Below are positions 46,081 through 56,574 of a stretch of DNA of 64,000 nt, in pieces. Location: assembly GCF_021462225.1 (NCBI RefSeq), contig NC_061812.1, positions 53,189,848 to 53,253,847 on the forward strand. The letters are read 5' to 3'. The notes under the pieces are model-generated. The model was given only the letters and a program-made list of their open reading frames with translations, searched no databases and was not told the DNA's origin. Position 1 is the first letter of the stretch; every line of letters begins with the position of its first letter. Made by a program: the position numbers and the translations under genes. Source of the stretch: Girardinichthys multiradiatus. Its lineage: Eukaryota > Chordata > Actinopteri > Cyprinodontiformes > Goodeidae.

Positions 46081-46312
46081 CAGGGGTGTCAAACTCCAGT
46101 CCTCGAGGGCCAGTGTCCTGAACCTTTTAGACGTGTCTCTGCCTCAACTCACCTGAATAAAATGGCTAAATTATCACCTCAGTATTCAGTCAAGTTCTCC
46201 ATAGTCGTGTTAATAACATTTGATTTGATTATTTGATTCAGGTGTGTTGAAGCAGAGACACATTTACAAGTTGCAGGACACCGGTCCTTGAGGATTGCAG
46301 TTTGATGTCAAA
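46081..46312. mobile_element. hAT-like MITE
   Basis: It starts CAGGGGTGTCAAACTCCAGT followed by 'cctcgagggccagtgtcctg'. It ends with the imperfect inverse (... 'ggacaccggtccttgaggattgcagtttgatgtcaaac'). The inner part has 'ttcaggtgtgttgaagcagagacacat'. This is a very common non-autonomous fish element. The right tip is eroded, so the target duplication cannot be read. Confidence 0.7.
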
Positions 46313-48016
46313 CATATGGACGGATGGAAGGACAGATGACAAAAATCAGATCCAAGTTAGTGGCGTATCCTTTCAGGCATAGATGATTTATTTCCTTAAT
46401 TTTCCATTGGATTTAAAACTTTTATCTTTGTAAAGCAACTTGTACATTATATTATTTTTCATTGTTTTTTAGTCCCTTAAAAATAATCAGAACTGGTTCA
46501 AACTGGAATGTCCAGGTCAGATGTTCCTTGTGTTCAAGACCAGCAGTCCGATTCAGCAGACTGATTTTTGCAGCTGCTGCACCTACCTTTCCTCCCTCTC
46601 CTTCTCTTCGTTTTCCTCCCTAACACAGCCATGCCTTTTGGAGTGATCTGCCTCTCCATCCACATTCTGGGCTTAAGCGTTTGCTTTAATTACATCTGCC
46701 GCAGGGAGTAAAGTACTTCTTTGTGCGATGGAGCCCACGCTATGCTGTTTCTGTTCCCCATCGCAGTGGGATGGATGCACTGTGTATTTTGTAAAAACAA
46801 ATGTCTGAAAATAACTGTATTCTGTGTGGTCTGAAAGCTCCCGTCAGAGTATCCCGGTGAGCTGCTTTTGCAGTGGCCAGCCAGTTAAATCCCCCGGTGG
46901 GCGAGACGTCGTCAGAGGGATCAGCAGGGCTCTCTGGTGTGCTCCATGTGCAACATATTGCTTTTACTCAGCTCTGGTAGGATTTAGGTCAGCACATGAA
47001 ACATTCATAAAAAGATACATAATGTGTAAATGGCTGACGGCTTAAGTCAAGGAGTTTCCCCCAGCGTGCAGTTGCTGGGTAGATCTCTGCTTCTACTTCT
47101 TCATCGACCAGGAAAATACAGGGATACTTACAAACATGCCACTGCACTACCAGTACATCAAAAGCCCAAAGAACGAAATGCGTACACTTTGCAGAACAAC
47201 ATCCATTTGAACACACTGAGACAGTTTTACTCAAATACAATATGTATGAATTATTGCCAGACCTTTTGGATGTGTGTAACGGGAGGAAGCAGCAAAGGCT
47301 TGCCGCTCATTTCTCAGAACACGGCTTCACAGACTATTTTTACCTTTGTCTTCATGATTGGCAATTTGTGCAAATCTGAGCATCATTTCTAGGTCTGATA
47401 TTGAGACATTGATATTGTTGCAGTGGAGGCCTCAGACTGGGTTGTTAGTGTTGGGGGAGGGGAGACAGTGTTTGTATGTGTATGTACGGAGGGGATGGGT
47501 TCATCCAGTTTCTCTATCTCTGCTCCTGTAGGATCTAAATCACATCTCTTCTTGCTCATATCTTGTCTGTATTCAGTTTTTCACCTATTTTCTGAAAGTA
47601 AAATAATTTTAACAGTTTACTTATTATTTTACTTTTCATAACATTCTATATGACCAATCCTTTCTTTATTAATAGAGACAGTGTAACTAATTTAAACAAG
47701 AAAAATAAATAGAATGAATGAACCAATATTGCACACACTGATATCGTAATGACAATATATTCACGCTATATTGTGCAGCCATAGATTTGCATCATATCAA
47801 ACCAAATGGTTAAGTGGTTAGTTGAGATTTTTCTAAGTAAGGTTCTATGAAGGTATTGTTAGTGATAGTTCCTTTACCTGCAGTAGAAAGATGTCGCAGT
47901 GAGTTTGTGAAAAATGCTAACAGCTAACAGGTGGAGACCCGGGTTTAGCAGGTTTTAGCTATTTAAAACAACTCAAACTCAAAATGAATTTGCTGTGTTC
48001 ATGTGTGAGACAAAGC
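46313..48016. other. phactr3 intron 1, unassigned
   Basis: No exon or repeat was recognised. Frames at 46824-47045, 46989-47240 (minus) and 47030-47392 overlap and carry no domain. Confidence 0.4.
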
Positions 48017-48022
48017 ACTATA

Positions 48023-48311
48023 TATGGGAAGAAACGTGGCCACCAGAAACTGAATTTGAATTGCTCAGACTGAATCTGTCTGTATTTGTGTAATTTGAAA
48101 TTAAATGCATTGGTTTGAAGATGAATTTTACTAAACTGAAACTGAATATAGTGGTTTAAAACTGAACTTGTTTGCTTTGAAAATTGCTTTGCTTTGTATT
48201 GAAAATTCGGTTTGATTGCTTTCACTTTCAGGTCTGAAATTCAACTTCAGTTCCAAACTTCAGTTTTTTGTGTCACACATCCGGGTTCTTGAAGCCACAG
48301 ATTAATCAAAC
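48023..48311 (+). repeat. Left terminal inverted repeat (289 bp)
   Basis: Aligns with the reverse complement of 49558-49846 over its length. Shared blocks include TGTATTTGTGTAATTTGA, TTAAATGCATTGGTTTGA, ACTAAACTGAAACTGAAT, CAGTTTTTTGTGTC and CCACAGATTA(A/G)TCAAAC. Confidence 0.9.
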
Positions 48312-49557
48312 ATAAATTTAATGATTCACGGATGTCATTCACTATTGCTGGGTCCAAATTCAGGAATGCATGCTTTAAAGGACGCATTTGTAGGCCGATA
48401 ACGTCCTGGATGAGGCGACGAATGCTGTCCAATCTCCAAGGTTCCAACAAATGCGTCCTTCTTATCCCCAGATTTGAAGGACGGGTCCGGTGTATCCTCC
48501 GTGACCCACCCTATCTCATGATTCATTGCGGGTCGAAGCAGATTGTTCAAATGGAAGTAGCAAAGGCTGGAGGAGAGAGAAAAGTTGTAAATAAAATTGG
48601 ATATATTGCGCATTCTGTGAAACAACTGAACTTTTACAATGTTTTTAGACGAGAATGTAGTTGTGTAAACCTAAAATATCTTATCAGTTTATCAAGATAT
48701 CGCTTAATTATACAAATGCACCGATGTGTTCCTCCGCTGCCCCAGCAGCCGCTCGCCTCGCCAGCTGTCAGCTGACCGGGTGGTTGAGGTGCGATGAACC
48801 CCCAGAGAACAACTGACTCCCGGCACATTGTTTTCAAAATCCCGCTGGGTTTCCCCAATGGGTGGAAGTTAAACAGATAGAATTCAGTCAGATGAAATCT
48901 AATATTAATGTTTGGTTTATTTATTATAATTATTATTATTATTATGCTCTGCAAATAAACTGATCTAAACTTTGTTCCTAAAGTTAATATGTTAGTGTTT
49001 ATGTTGTTGAAACTTTACAAATAAATGAAACAAATGGTATTTATCATCAGTGTATTTTATCTACTGTTAGATTTTTATATCTATGAACATAAACAATATT
49101 TTCAAAATTTTAAATGGCTGAATAATGAACAAGATCATAAAACAATATCATTTAAAACAAAACAGCATTATAAGCCATCAGCAATATGTAAAAGGGTTAA
49201 TAAAAACTATGTAGTTATTTACAGTAGAGACAGCGTTATTAACCTTCAGTTTCCATGTGTTCGGCTTCACAGCTCTGCGCTTCACGCTGACACGGTTGCT
49301 AGGAAACAGAAGTTACACTGAGGTAAGGGCGGGAAACGCAACACCAGCGGCACACTATGCTAATCTAGCATGTTTAGCTAACAGCTACAGGTAGCATAAG
49401 TGTTACTGTTTGACCATCATTTGTTTACATGACTTCTTATAGAAGCTCATTTGACCTGGTGATTAACATCCGCCAAGTTCATGTAGCTGCACTGCTGCAG
49501 CTCAACATGCCGTAAAGGAAGTTTAACCTGATGTGAAACTTAAATTGATGAATCTGC

Positions 49558-49846
49558 GTTTGACTAATCTGTGGCTATCCTCAATGACCTAAATATTCGA
49601 CACAAAAAACTGAATTTTGGACCTGAAATTGAATAACAGACTTGAACGTGAAAGTAAACAAACTGAATTTTTAATACAACGAAATACATTTTAAAAACAA
49701 AGGAATTCAGTTTCAAACCATAAAATTCAGTTTCAGTTTAGTGAAATTCCTTTTCAAACCAATGCATTTAATCTCAAATTACACAAATACAGATTCAGTC
49801 AGAGCAATTCAACGTCAGTTTCTAATGGCACACATTTCTTCCCATA
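49558..49846 (-). repeat. Right terminal inverted repeat (289 bp)
   Basis: Reverse-complement partner of 48023-48311, with small indels (for example one 'TCTG' unit fewer near the outer end). Confidence 0.9.
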
Positions 49847-49852
49847 ACTATA

Positions 49853-50518
49853 CTAGAAGATATTAAACATTAACACTTTCACAAAAGATCTTTGGGAAGT
49901 TTGTCGTTTTAGGAGTCAAATAACGTCCGTGATACTACTCTAAAGTTATGTTGGTGGAGGCTCCCGGCTGTTTCAATCGGACTGATCAGTTGATGGTCAC
50001 TCCATGGGAATCATTTCCAAACATGTTGTTGCACAAAATGCTCCCCTCTTAGCAGACTTAGAGCAGACTCAGCTGTCTCAGCTGATCAGCCAGCATTCTC
50101 AGCCAGGGAAACTTTTACACAAATGTTGTTTGGCTGAGAAAACAGCAACAACAGCATTTCTGAAAGTTCACACCACTTATATAACATTGTATTCCATGAG
50201 TACTGTGAATAATTTGAGTTGTTTTAAAATAATAAAATCAGCTAAAACGAACTTTGGAGGGCTGTCCATTTTGCTAGCTGTTAGCCTTCCACCACTCTAT
50301 ATGACATAGTTCAACAACAGATAAAGAAACAAGAAATTATTATTGATAATACCTTCACAGAACCATACCTAAAAAAATCCAGACTACCCCTTCAACATAG
50401 TAACAAAAACATGAGAGTAAATCAGTTACTACACTTTCAATGTGTAGATAATCAACTTAAAAAATGGATGTAGTTAACCAACCTGGCTAAGTTATTCATG
50501 GCAGGTAAGATACTGATT
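49853..50518. other. phactr3 intron 1, nothing recognised
   Basis: No exon or repeat was seen between the long-TIR element and the L2-like fragment. Confidence 0.4.
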
Positions 50519-50863
50519 TGTCATATACTCCTAACAGAACCCCACTTTGCAAACAATCTCATGCATTCAGAGACAATCAATGTACCTTTGAAACAAAACA
50601 AAGGGCTGAAACCCTAAGTTGCTTTAAATCAATATTAAAAACTTATTTGTTTAGAGTGGCCTTTGACTGTGCTATCTAAACATTTTACCATGTTTAACTT
50701 TCCTTTCATTTTCTTATCAATCATTTCATCATTCATTTAAATTTTTTTATCTTTTTTAATATTATCTTATCATTTTAATTATTCATTTTTATCTTCTTTC
50801 TCACTTTGAATTGTCTTGCTACTGAAATGTGCTATATAAATAAACTTGCCTTACCTTGCCTTC
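50519..50863 (+). mobile_element. L2-type LINE 3' end
   Basis: The plus-strand frame around 50530-50680 reads like a LINE C-terminus (AETLSCFKSILKTYLFRVAF), comparable with DTLSTFKARLKTFLF at the end of the L2 at 57473-58054. It is followed by an AT-rich 3' UTR ending 'gtgctatataaataaacttgccttaccttgcctt'. Heavily truncated. Confidence 0.65.
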
Positions 50864-52124
50864 ACAGGACTCGCCTGAAGGACATTTTGTGAACCGTTCT
50901 TGATATTGTTCTATGTGCTGTGCTTTAAGTTTAGAAATAAAACCTTTATTTCTGGGTGTTTTTGCTACTGCTCTGAATCACATGACTGTCTCAGGCATAA
51001 TGGTGCTTTTGTCCTTTCATTAGATTGGTCCAGAGTGATGTCATGCTTTGTCGTGCTTTCTGTGATGCCCCCCAGAGTGCAGTAGTCAGTGGGATCCTGG
51101 GATGTCTCTGCAGAGTGCATAACACCATGGGAGATGACTTGGCAGAAAATATATAGATATACTTTTATAAAGCCTCTTAGCAGCATTGATTATTTTAAAT
51201 TACTTGGCTAAGATTCAGTGGCTAAGATTCAAGGGTAAAATCTACACAAAGCAGGACCCGTAGGGATATATATAAGTAGTCCTGTTAGCATTTGTAGTCT
51301 CACTTCACATAGCTGAATGATAAACCCTTCATCAGTGCAGCCCCTCTTGAAACTAAAACAAGATGGAAAAAAGATGAGGGGGCCTGCAGCATTTCTAAAA
51401 ATACCATACGAGGAGCTGGGTTGTGAGGGAAATGAATTGTTGATTTATTCATTTTAACCACATCTGACTGTATTTCCAAAGATTCCAATGCTGTTTCAAA
51501 CACCCCCTGCCCAGTATTCAGGCAGCACCTTGCAAACATTGGAGCAGGCTGCTGAGTAATCCTGACTCCAGTGACTGTGCACCCTCACTCAGAGTGAAGA
51601 ACAACCTTCTACAGCACATCTGTCCCTATTCTTTGTGAGAGATCCAGTGGCTGCGGTACCAAGTCAGCCATGACAGTCACCTCACTTATTTAGCCCCATC
51701 TGCCAAGTAGAGCCCTCTGGTGGCAGCCTGACTGACTGTTTCTCTTTTACACTTTTTTTTTTACCCTGTTTTGGAGCATTTCCAAACCTCTTACTGTGTC
51801 CCCTTCAAAAGTATTACAGTCTGAGTTCATTCAGATGTCTTCAAGTTAAAACAAGAGGTTCATTCCATTGTTGGTTTTTAACTGGACTTTAATTGTTTGT
51901 TTTTTTTAAGCCTTCAATTTAAACCAGTTTGGGGGAAACGTCATTCTATTTATGCTTATTTGTCAGAATCGTTAAGTTTCACATTGGGAAAAAAATGTAT
52001 TGGTGGTCCTTTTTACTCAGAGAACCCTAAAACAATCGTAGCTCAACCCACTGCGTTTAGAAGTTAGTTAAATAGTAAAAAGTGCCCAACTGTGTGTAAT
52101 TTAACCTCAGACTAAACAGCTTTT
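50864..52124. other. phactr3 intron 1, nothing recognised
   Basis: No exon or confident repeat was seen. The frames here are short and without domains. Confidence 0.4.
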
Positions 52125-53260
52125 CAGTGAAGGAGTTTGAGGTTTGTTAAAGCAGGTAGAGACATACCCCAAAGACTTGCAGCTATAATAGCAAAAGGTG
52201 GTTCTATGGACTCTGGCAGGGCTGCCCTTTGTCACCGGTCCTGTTCATAACTTTTATGGACAGGATTTCTAGGTGCAGCCAAGGGCCGGAGGGGGTCTGG
52301 TTTGGGGACCAGAGGATTTCGTCTCTTCTTTTTGCAGATGACGTGGTCCTGCTGGCCCCCTTTAGCCAAGACCTACAGCATGCACTGGGGCAGTTCGCAG
52401 CCGAGTGTGAAGCGGCTGGGATGAAGATCAGCTCCTCCAAGTCCGAGGCCATGGTACTCGACCGGAAAAGGGTGGCTTGTCCTCTTCAGGTTGGAGGGGA
52501 GTTCCTGCCTCAAGTGGAGGAGTTTAAGTATCTCGGGGTCTTGTTCACGAGTGAGGGAAAAATGGAGCGGGAGATCGACAGACGGATCGGTGCAGCTGCC
52601 ACAGTAATGGGGGCACTGTGCCGGTCCGTTGTGGTGAAGAGAGAGCTGAGCCGAAAAGCAAAGCTCTCGATTTACCGGTCGGTCTACGTTCCTACCCTCA
52701 CCTATGGCCATGAACTTTGGGTCATGACCGAAAGAACGAGATCCCGGATACAAGCGGCTGAAATGAGCTTCCTCCGTAGGGTGGCCGGGCACTCCCTTAG
52801 AGATAGGGTGAGGAGCTCGGCCATCCAGGAGGGGCTCCTCCACATCGAGAGGAGCCAGTTGAGGTGGCTCGGGCATCTATACCGGATGCCTTCCTCGGGA
52901 GGTGTTCCAGGCACGTCCCACAGGGAGGAGGCCCAGGGGACGGCCCAGGACACGCTGGAGTGACTATGTCTCTCGGCTGGCCTGGGAACGCCTTGGGCTC
53001 CCCCTGGAGGAGCTGGAGGAGGTGTCTGGGGAGAGGGACGTCTGGGTGTCTCTGCTGAGTCTGCTGCCCCCGTGACCCGGTCCCGGATAAGCGGAAGACG
53101 ACGAGTACGAGTATGAGTACGGGTTCTATAAAGTCTTGATACTGGGTGAAATAAATATGCACACCACAGCTTTTACAAATAAAAAAGTTAAATCATACAT
53201 CATTTTCTGTCCACTTCACAGTTATGTGAACTGTGTTGTGCCATCATGTAAAATCGAAAT
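52125..53260 (+). mobile_element. Tc1-like remnant split by a Rex3 insertion
   Basis: Left part 52125-52207 reads 'aaagcaggtagagacataccccaaagacttgcagctataatagcaaaaggtggttctat', the transposase C-terminus seen at 25640-25700. After the Rex3 copy it resumes at about 53122 with 'ggttctataaagtcttgatactgggtgaaataaatatgcac' and the terminal region ('tctgtccacttcacagttatgtg'). The 8-base GGTTCTAT is duplicated at the junctions. Confidence 0.65.
52208..53121 (+). mobile_element. 5'-truncated Rex3 LINE
   Basis: A second Rex3 copy on the plus strand. It starts inside the reverse transcriptase at the GLRQGCPLSP block and ends in 'gataagcggaagacgacgagtacgagta'. The frame 52229-52963 includes LLFADDVVLLAPFSQDLQHA and continues to LRWLGHLYRMP, where a shift near 52893 ruins the end. 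A short segment present in the 39.7-kb copy (GLGVEP region) is missing near 52827. Target duplication GGTTCTAT at 52200-52207 and 53122-53129. Confidence 0.9.
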
Positions 53261-53290
53261 AAAATACATGAAAGTCAAAATGCAGGGTTT

Positions 53291-56200
53291 TTAAAAAGCA
53301 AAACAACCCTAATGTTTCTACAGAGTAAACAGCTAGGCAACCCAATGAAACTAGGGGTCATAGGTTCTGACAGTCACCAACCAGAATCATTGTAAACAAG
53401 AAGGACTGAAACAAAAACCAAGTCTCCAGGTGATTTATTGGCTTTAGTATATGCTGGACAAGTGACTTTTAACATATTCCAGTGGAGATTTTGAAGTATT
53501 TTCTTCCAGTTAGATGGGCAAAGGATTCGACCTTATATGTGTTACAGCCTAAATATCACTGACGAGCCATGGGTCCACTAGCCATGATGGTTGACGGGGA
53601 TGCAGAGGCTGAAACATTCAGAGAAGAGGATAATGACCATCTTCAGAACTAAGACAGGTCAGAATCAGTTCATATTCCACTGAGATGTTTTCTCTGCACA
53701 TGTTCAGCACTCATAAACACAATATTCTGCTGCCGTCGCCTAACTTATCTAAAATGTCAGCACAGACGTCATACAGAGCATATAAATCCTGTTACTTAAG
53801 GAAAGCAGAGGACCTAATTTTGTAATTGTGCAGAACTGATCCAGGCGATGTGTTATAATGTTCGCTTGTTCAGTCACTACAGTGGACCTTGCTGTTGGAT
53901 CTATAAACATACCTTGTATAATGTTGCAAGTGCAGCCACATTAAGGCCAGCTGGTTCAAGAGGACCCATTGCCACTCAGTCTCTTGGAAGTTGGGGTGAA
54001 TGTTGCAGGTGTGCAGTTTCTGGCAGGAGTTCAAAGTTTGACCATTTCAGCCCACCATGGTCCTCTTCATGACCATTTCCATACATTTTTTCAATCCAGA
54101 AAAACTATCCAGAAACCTACAGGCGTTCTCAACAAACAGTTCAGAGGTTTTATGCAAGTAAACCCCTCTGAAGAACCAATGTGAATTAAAACAATTGAGA
54201 AAAAAGACCAATATTCTTTCGAGCACATTAACCATATTTCCCTTCTGTCGACTTACACCTAATATGATGTTTCTGAGTCTCTTGTACAGAATTTGGAAAC
54301 CAATTTTGTCAAAAGGTGAGCAGTAGGACCTAGGTTCAGACGGGAGTGTTGGATAAACATGATGGGGATTTATTAAATGAGAAAAGGAACAATCTTGCAG
54401 GGGAGCGCAAGGAGAACAAGCGCAGGAACACAGGCAGAAGCACAGCATCGTGGAGGATCCAGCTGGGAACAATGAGAACCGGTAAGAATAAATACTGTGG
54501 TACAGGTGGAGAATGACATTGGATGCAGGTGTGAGTGATCAGGAGGATATGTGGGTCAGGTGGAGCAGAAGAAGTGCTTGGTGACTAGTCAACATAAAAG
54601 GGGCTCAGCTGGGACACAAAGAAATCATCAATGAAAGGAAAAGATAAACAGAGAACACAATTTACAACAAAGTGGCAAAACTAATAAAAATCTACATGTG
54701 ACTTTTATTTATACAGGATGAACTATATGTTTTTGAGTTCTATCGATTTTTTTGTCTTAGTCTGGCCAGTTTGCTTAAGGTGAGAGTTTGCAAAGTAAAA
54801 CCCTCCTTTATATCCCAACATGAATTTTTAGGGAATCTTTTAGGGTCTTGCCAAAGGCCGTGTAAGGGTGGGAAACATTAGCAACTAGAAAGAGACTGCA
54901 GGAAGAGATAGAATACATGTTCTGTAAGATTCAGAGCCAGGACTCCACCTAACTGTTGCCAAATGCTGCTCCTCTGGCATCTCTGCAGAGAACGGTGCAT
55001 GCTGTGTACAACATTGATTGATTTTTTCTTCTTTCCTGACTATGAACACCTTTCATGGGCTGGAGTGTGCGCTCCGTGACTCATGTGTCTGTGGAGACAG
55101 TTCTCACATATTCCTCGCTGGGCTGAGCATGCATGTAGGCGTGAGCTGCCAGGTGTTGGGTTTTCTGTTCTCTCAGTTCACTCACAGCTCTGAATTCAGA
55201 AGGAGACAAACTCTCCTATATACAGGCTCCCTGATTAATAAAACATAAGGCAAGCAAATAAAAGGGATCCCAATCTCATAATCAGCACCCCCGTTTTCTC
55301 ACTTAACTGATAGACGGGACTAAGCTGCAGCAGAGAGGCGAGTGCGGAGGTGCAGCGTGCAGCGTTTGGCTGATAAGAGTCTTTGATGTTGGAGCAGAAT
55401 GTCAGAGAAGAACAACAGCACTCACTTTAGTAAGGACAAGAGGCTCGCGCGTGAAGAAGCTCCTGGAGGCTGGAGGCAACAGCAAGCAACACGAAGAGCT
55501 TCACTTTTTTTCAACCATGATTTCTGGCATATAACCAGCACTAATTGCACTAATTATTATAACTGTTTGGTCCAGTTCCAGCTAAAATAAAACCATTATG
55601 GTAAACAAGACAAATCAATGAGACATATACCCACTTTTGTTAAATAAATCACTCGGGATTCCAGCAGACTTTGAATTTAATCATTTCCCCATATTTGGTC
55701 CAAAACTAACTTAGAGTGTCACAGAGGAACAGCTTGGTTCATCTAAGTGATGGAAATGTTTGGCCTGCTCCTGACTGCCACTGTGACATAATCTGTATGA
55801 ATTGAACAAGGTAGCTGCTTTGTTAGAGACTCCTTAAAGGGTCGGTAGGATTCTGCTAAGAGTATTTCCATTAGCCACAGTGGGTGCTGGAAATACCACA
55901 GCCATGCTGGTGTATTTTTGCCCTAAATCCCTCAGACTGGCTGGCTGCATAAACCATCACTTATCACTACAAACTGCTGCCCCTCAACCCTTCAGGTCAG
56001 GCAATCCTTGCATAGGTCAGCTGTTAGTGGGCTGTGATTTACATAATGTGTCTGATTAAACAGTATAAAATCTTTGAAAATTGAGTTGTTTTGGTTGAAG
56101 GAAATCTGTCCCATAACCATCACCGTTGTGACTAGCCATTAGTGTGACACTCAGGTCAGAACCTCTTCCTATTTGTTCAAATGGAGTTAGGCTATGTCTA

Positions 56201-56574
56201 CTGCAGCCAAGATGCTGACAATGGCAAAAAATTTCAAGACTACCCCGTTAAAAAGAGAAAGTCAAACAGCAGGAGCTCCGCTGCAGAGGCAACCTGGTGC
56301 ACAAAGTGGACAAAACGAAGGAGATGGTCTTTGACTTCTGGAGGTCACGACCTGAGACCACACCCTGCAGTATCAGTAAGCACGTAGTAGAGAGAATAAA
56401 TAGCATTAAATTCATTGGACCACAGCTCTCTGTTGGACCACTGCTAAGAAGTGAAAAAAAGAGGTAATTGGAAAATAATACATTTGAATAATGTTGCCTG
56501 ATCCAATGAATCTGAATTTATCTGTAACATTCAGATCATCAAGTCAGAATTAGGCAAAGGCAACATGAATGCAC
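53291..56574. other. phactr3 intron 1, mostly unassigned
   Basis: No exon is supported on the minus strand. One repeat-like block (54300-54660) is listed separately. The frames at 53848-54184 have no domain. Confidence 0.45.
54300..54660 (-). repeat. Possible LTR/UTR-like dispersed repeat
   Basis: Read on the minus strand it has 'ctcctgatcactcacacctgcatcc', later 'aataaatccccatcatg' and 'ccgtctgaacctaggtcctactgctcacc', a layout familiar from fish LTR elements. No coding region is attached. The minus-strand frame 54047-54472 is not a gene. Confidence 0.3.

Larger units (their letters stand above)
48023..49846. mobile_element. Long-TIR DNA transposon-like element, family not recognised
   Basis: An 1824-bp unit bounded by TATGGGAAGAAA and its inverse, with inverted repeats of 289 bp at each end (48023-48311 and 49558-49846). 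It is flanked on both sides by ACTATA (48017-48022 and 49847-49852). The repeats are rich in AAACTGAA motifs and diverge by perhaps a fifth of positions. The interior holds a plus-strand frame (48332-48775) and an overlapping minus-strand frame (48335-48625), neither with a recognisable transposase, plus an (ATT)n run near 48925. It looks non-autonomous. The superfamily cannot be named from sequence alone; a 6-bp duplication argues against Tc1, piggyBac and typical hAT. Confidence 0.85.

Noticed and set aside
48332..48775. 147-codon plus-strand frame as a gene or transposase
   Set aside because: No recognisable domain, overlaps an equally long minus-strand frame, and lies inside the long-TIR element; kept only as part of that element.
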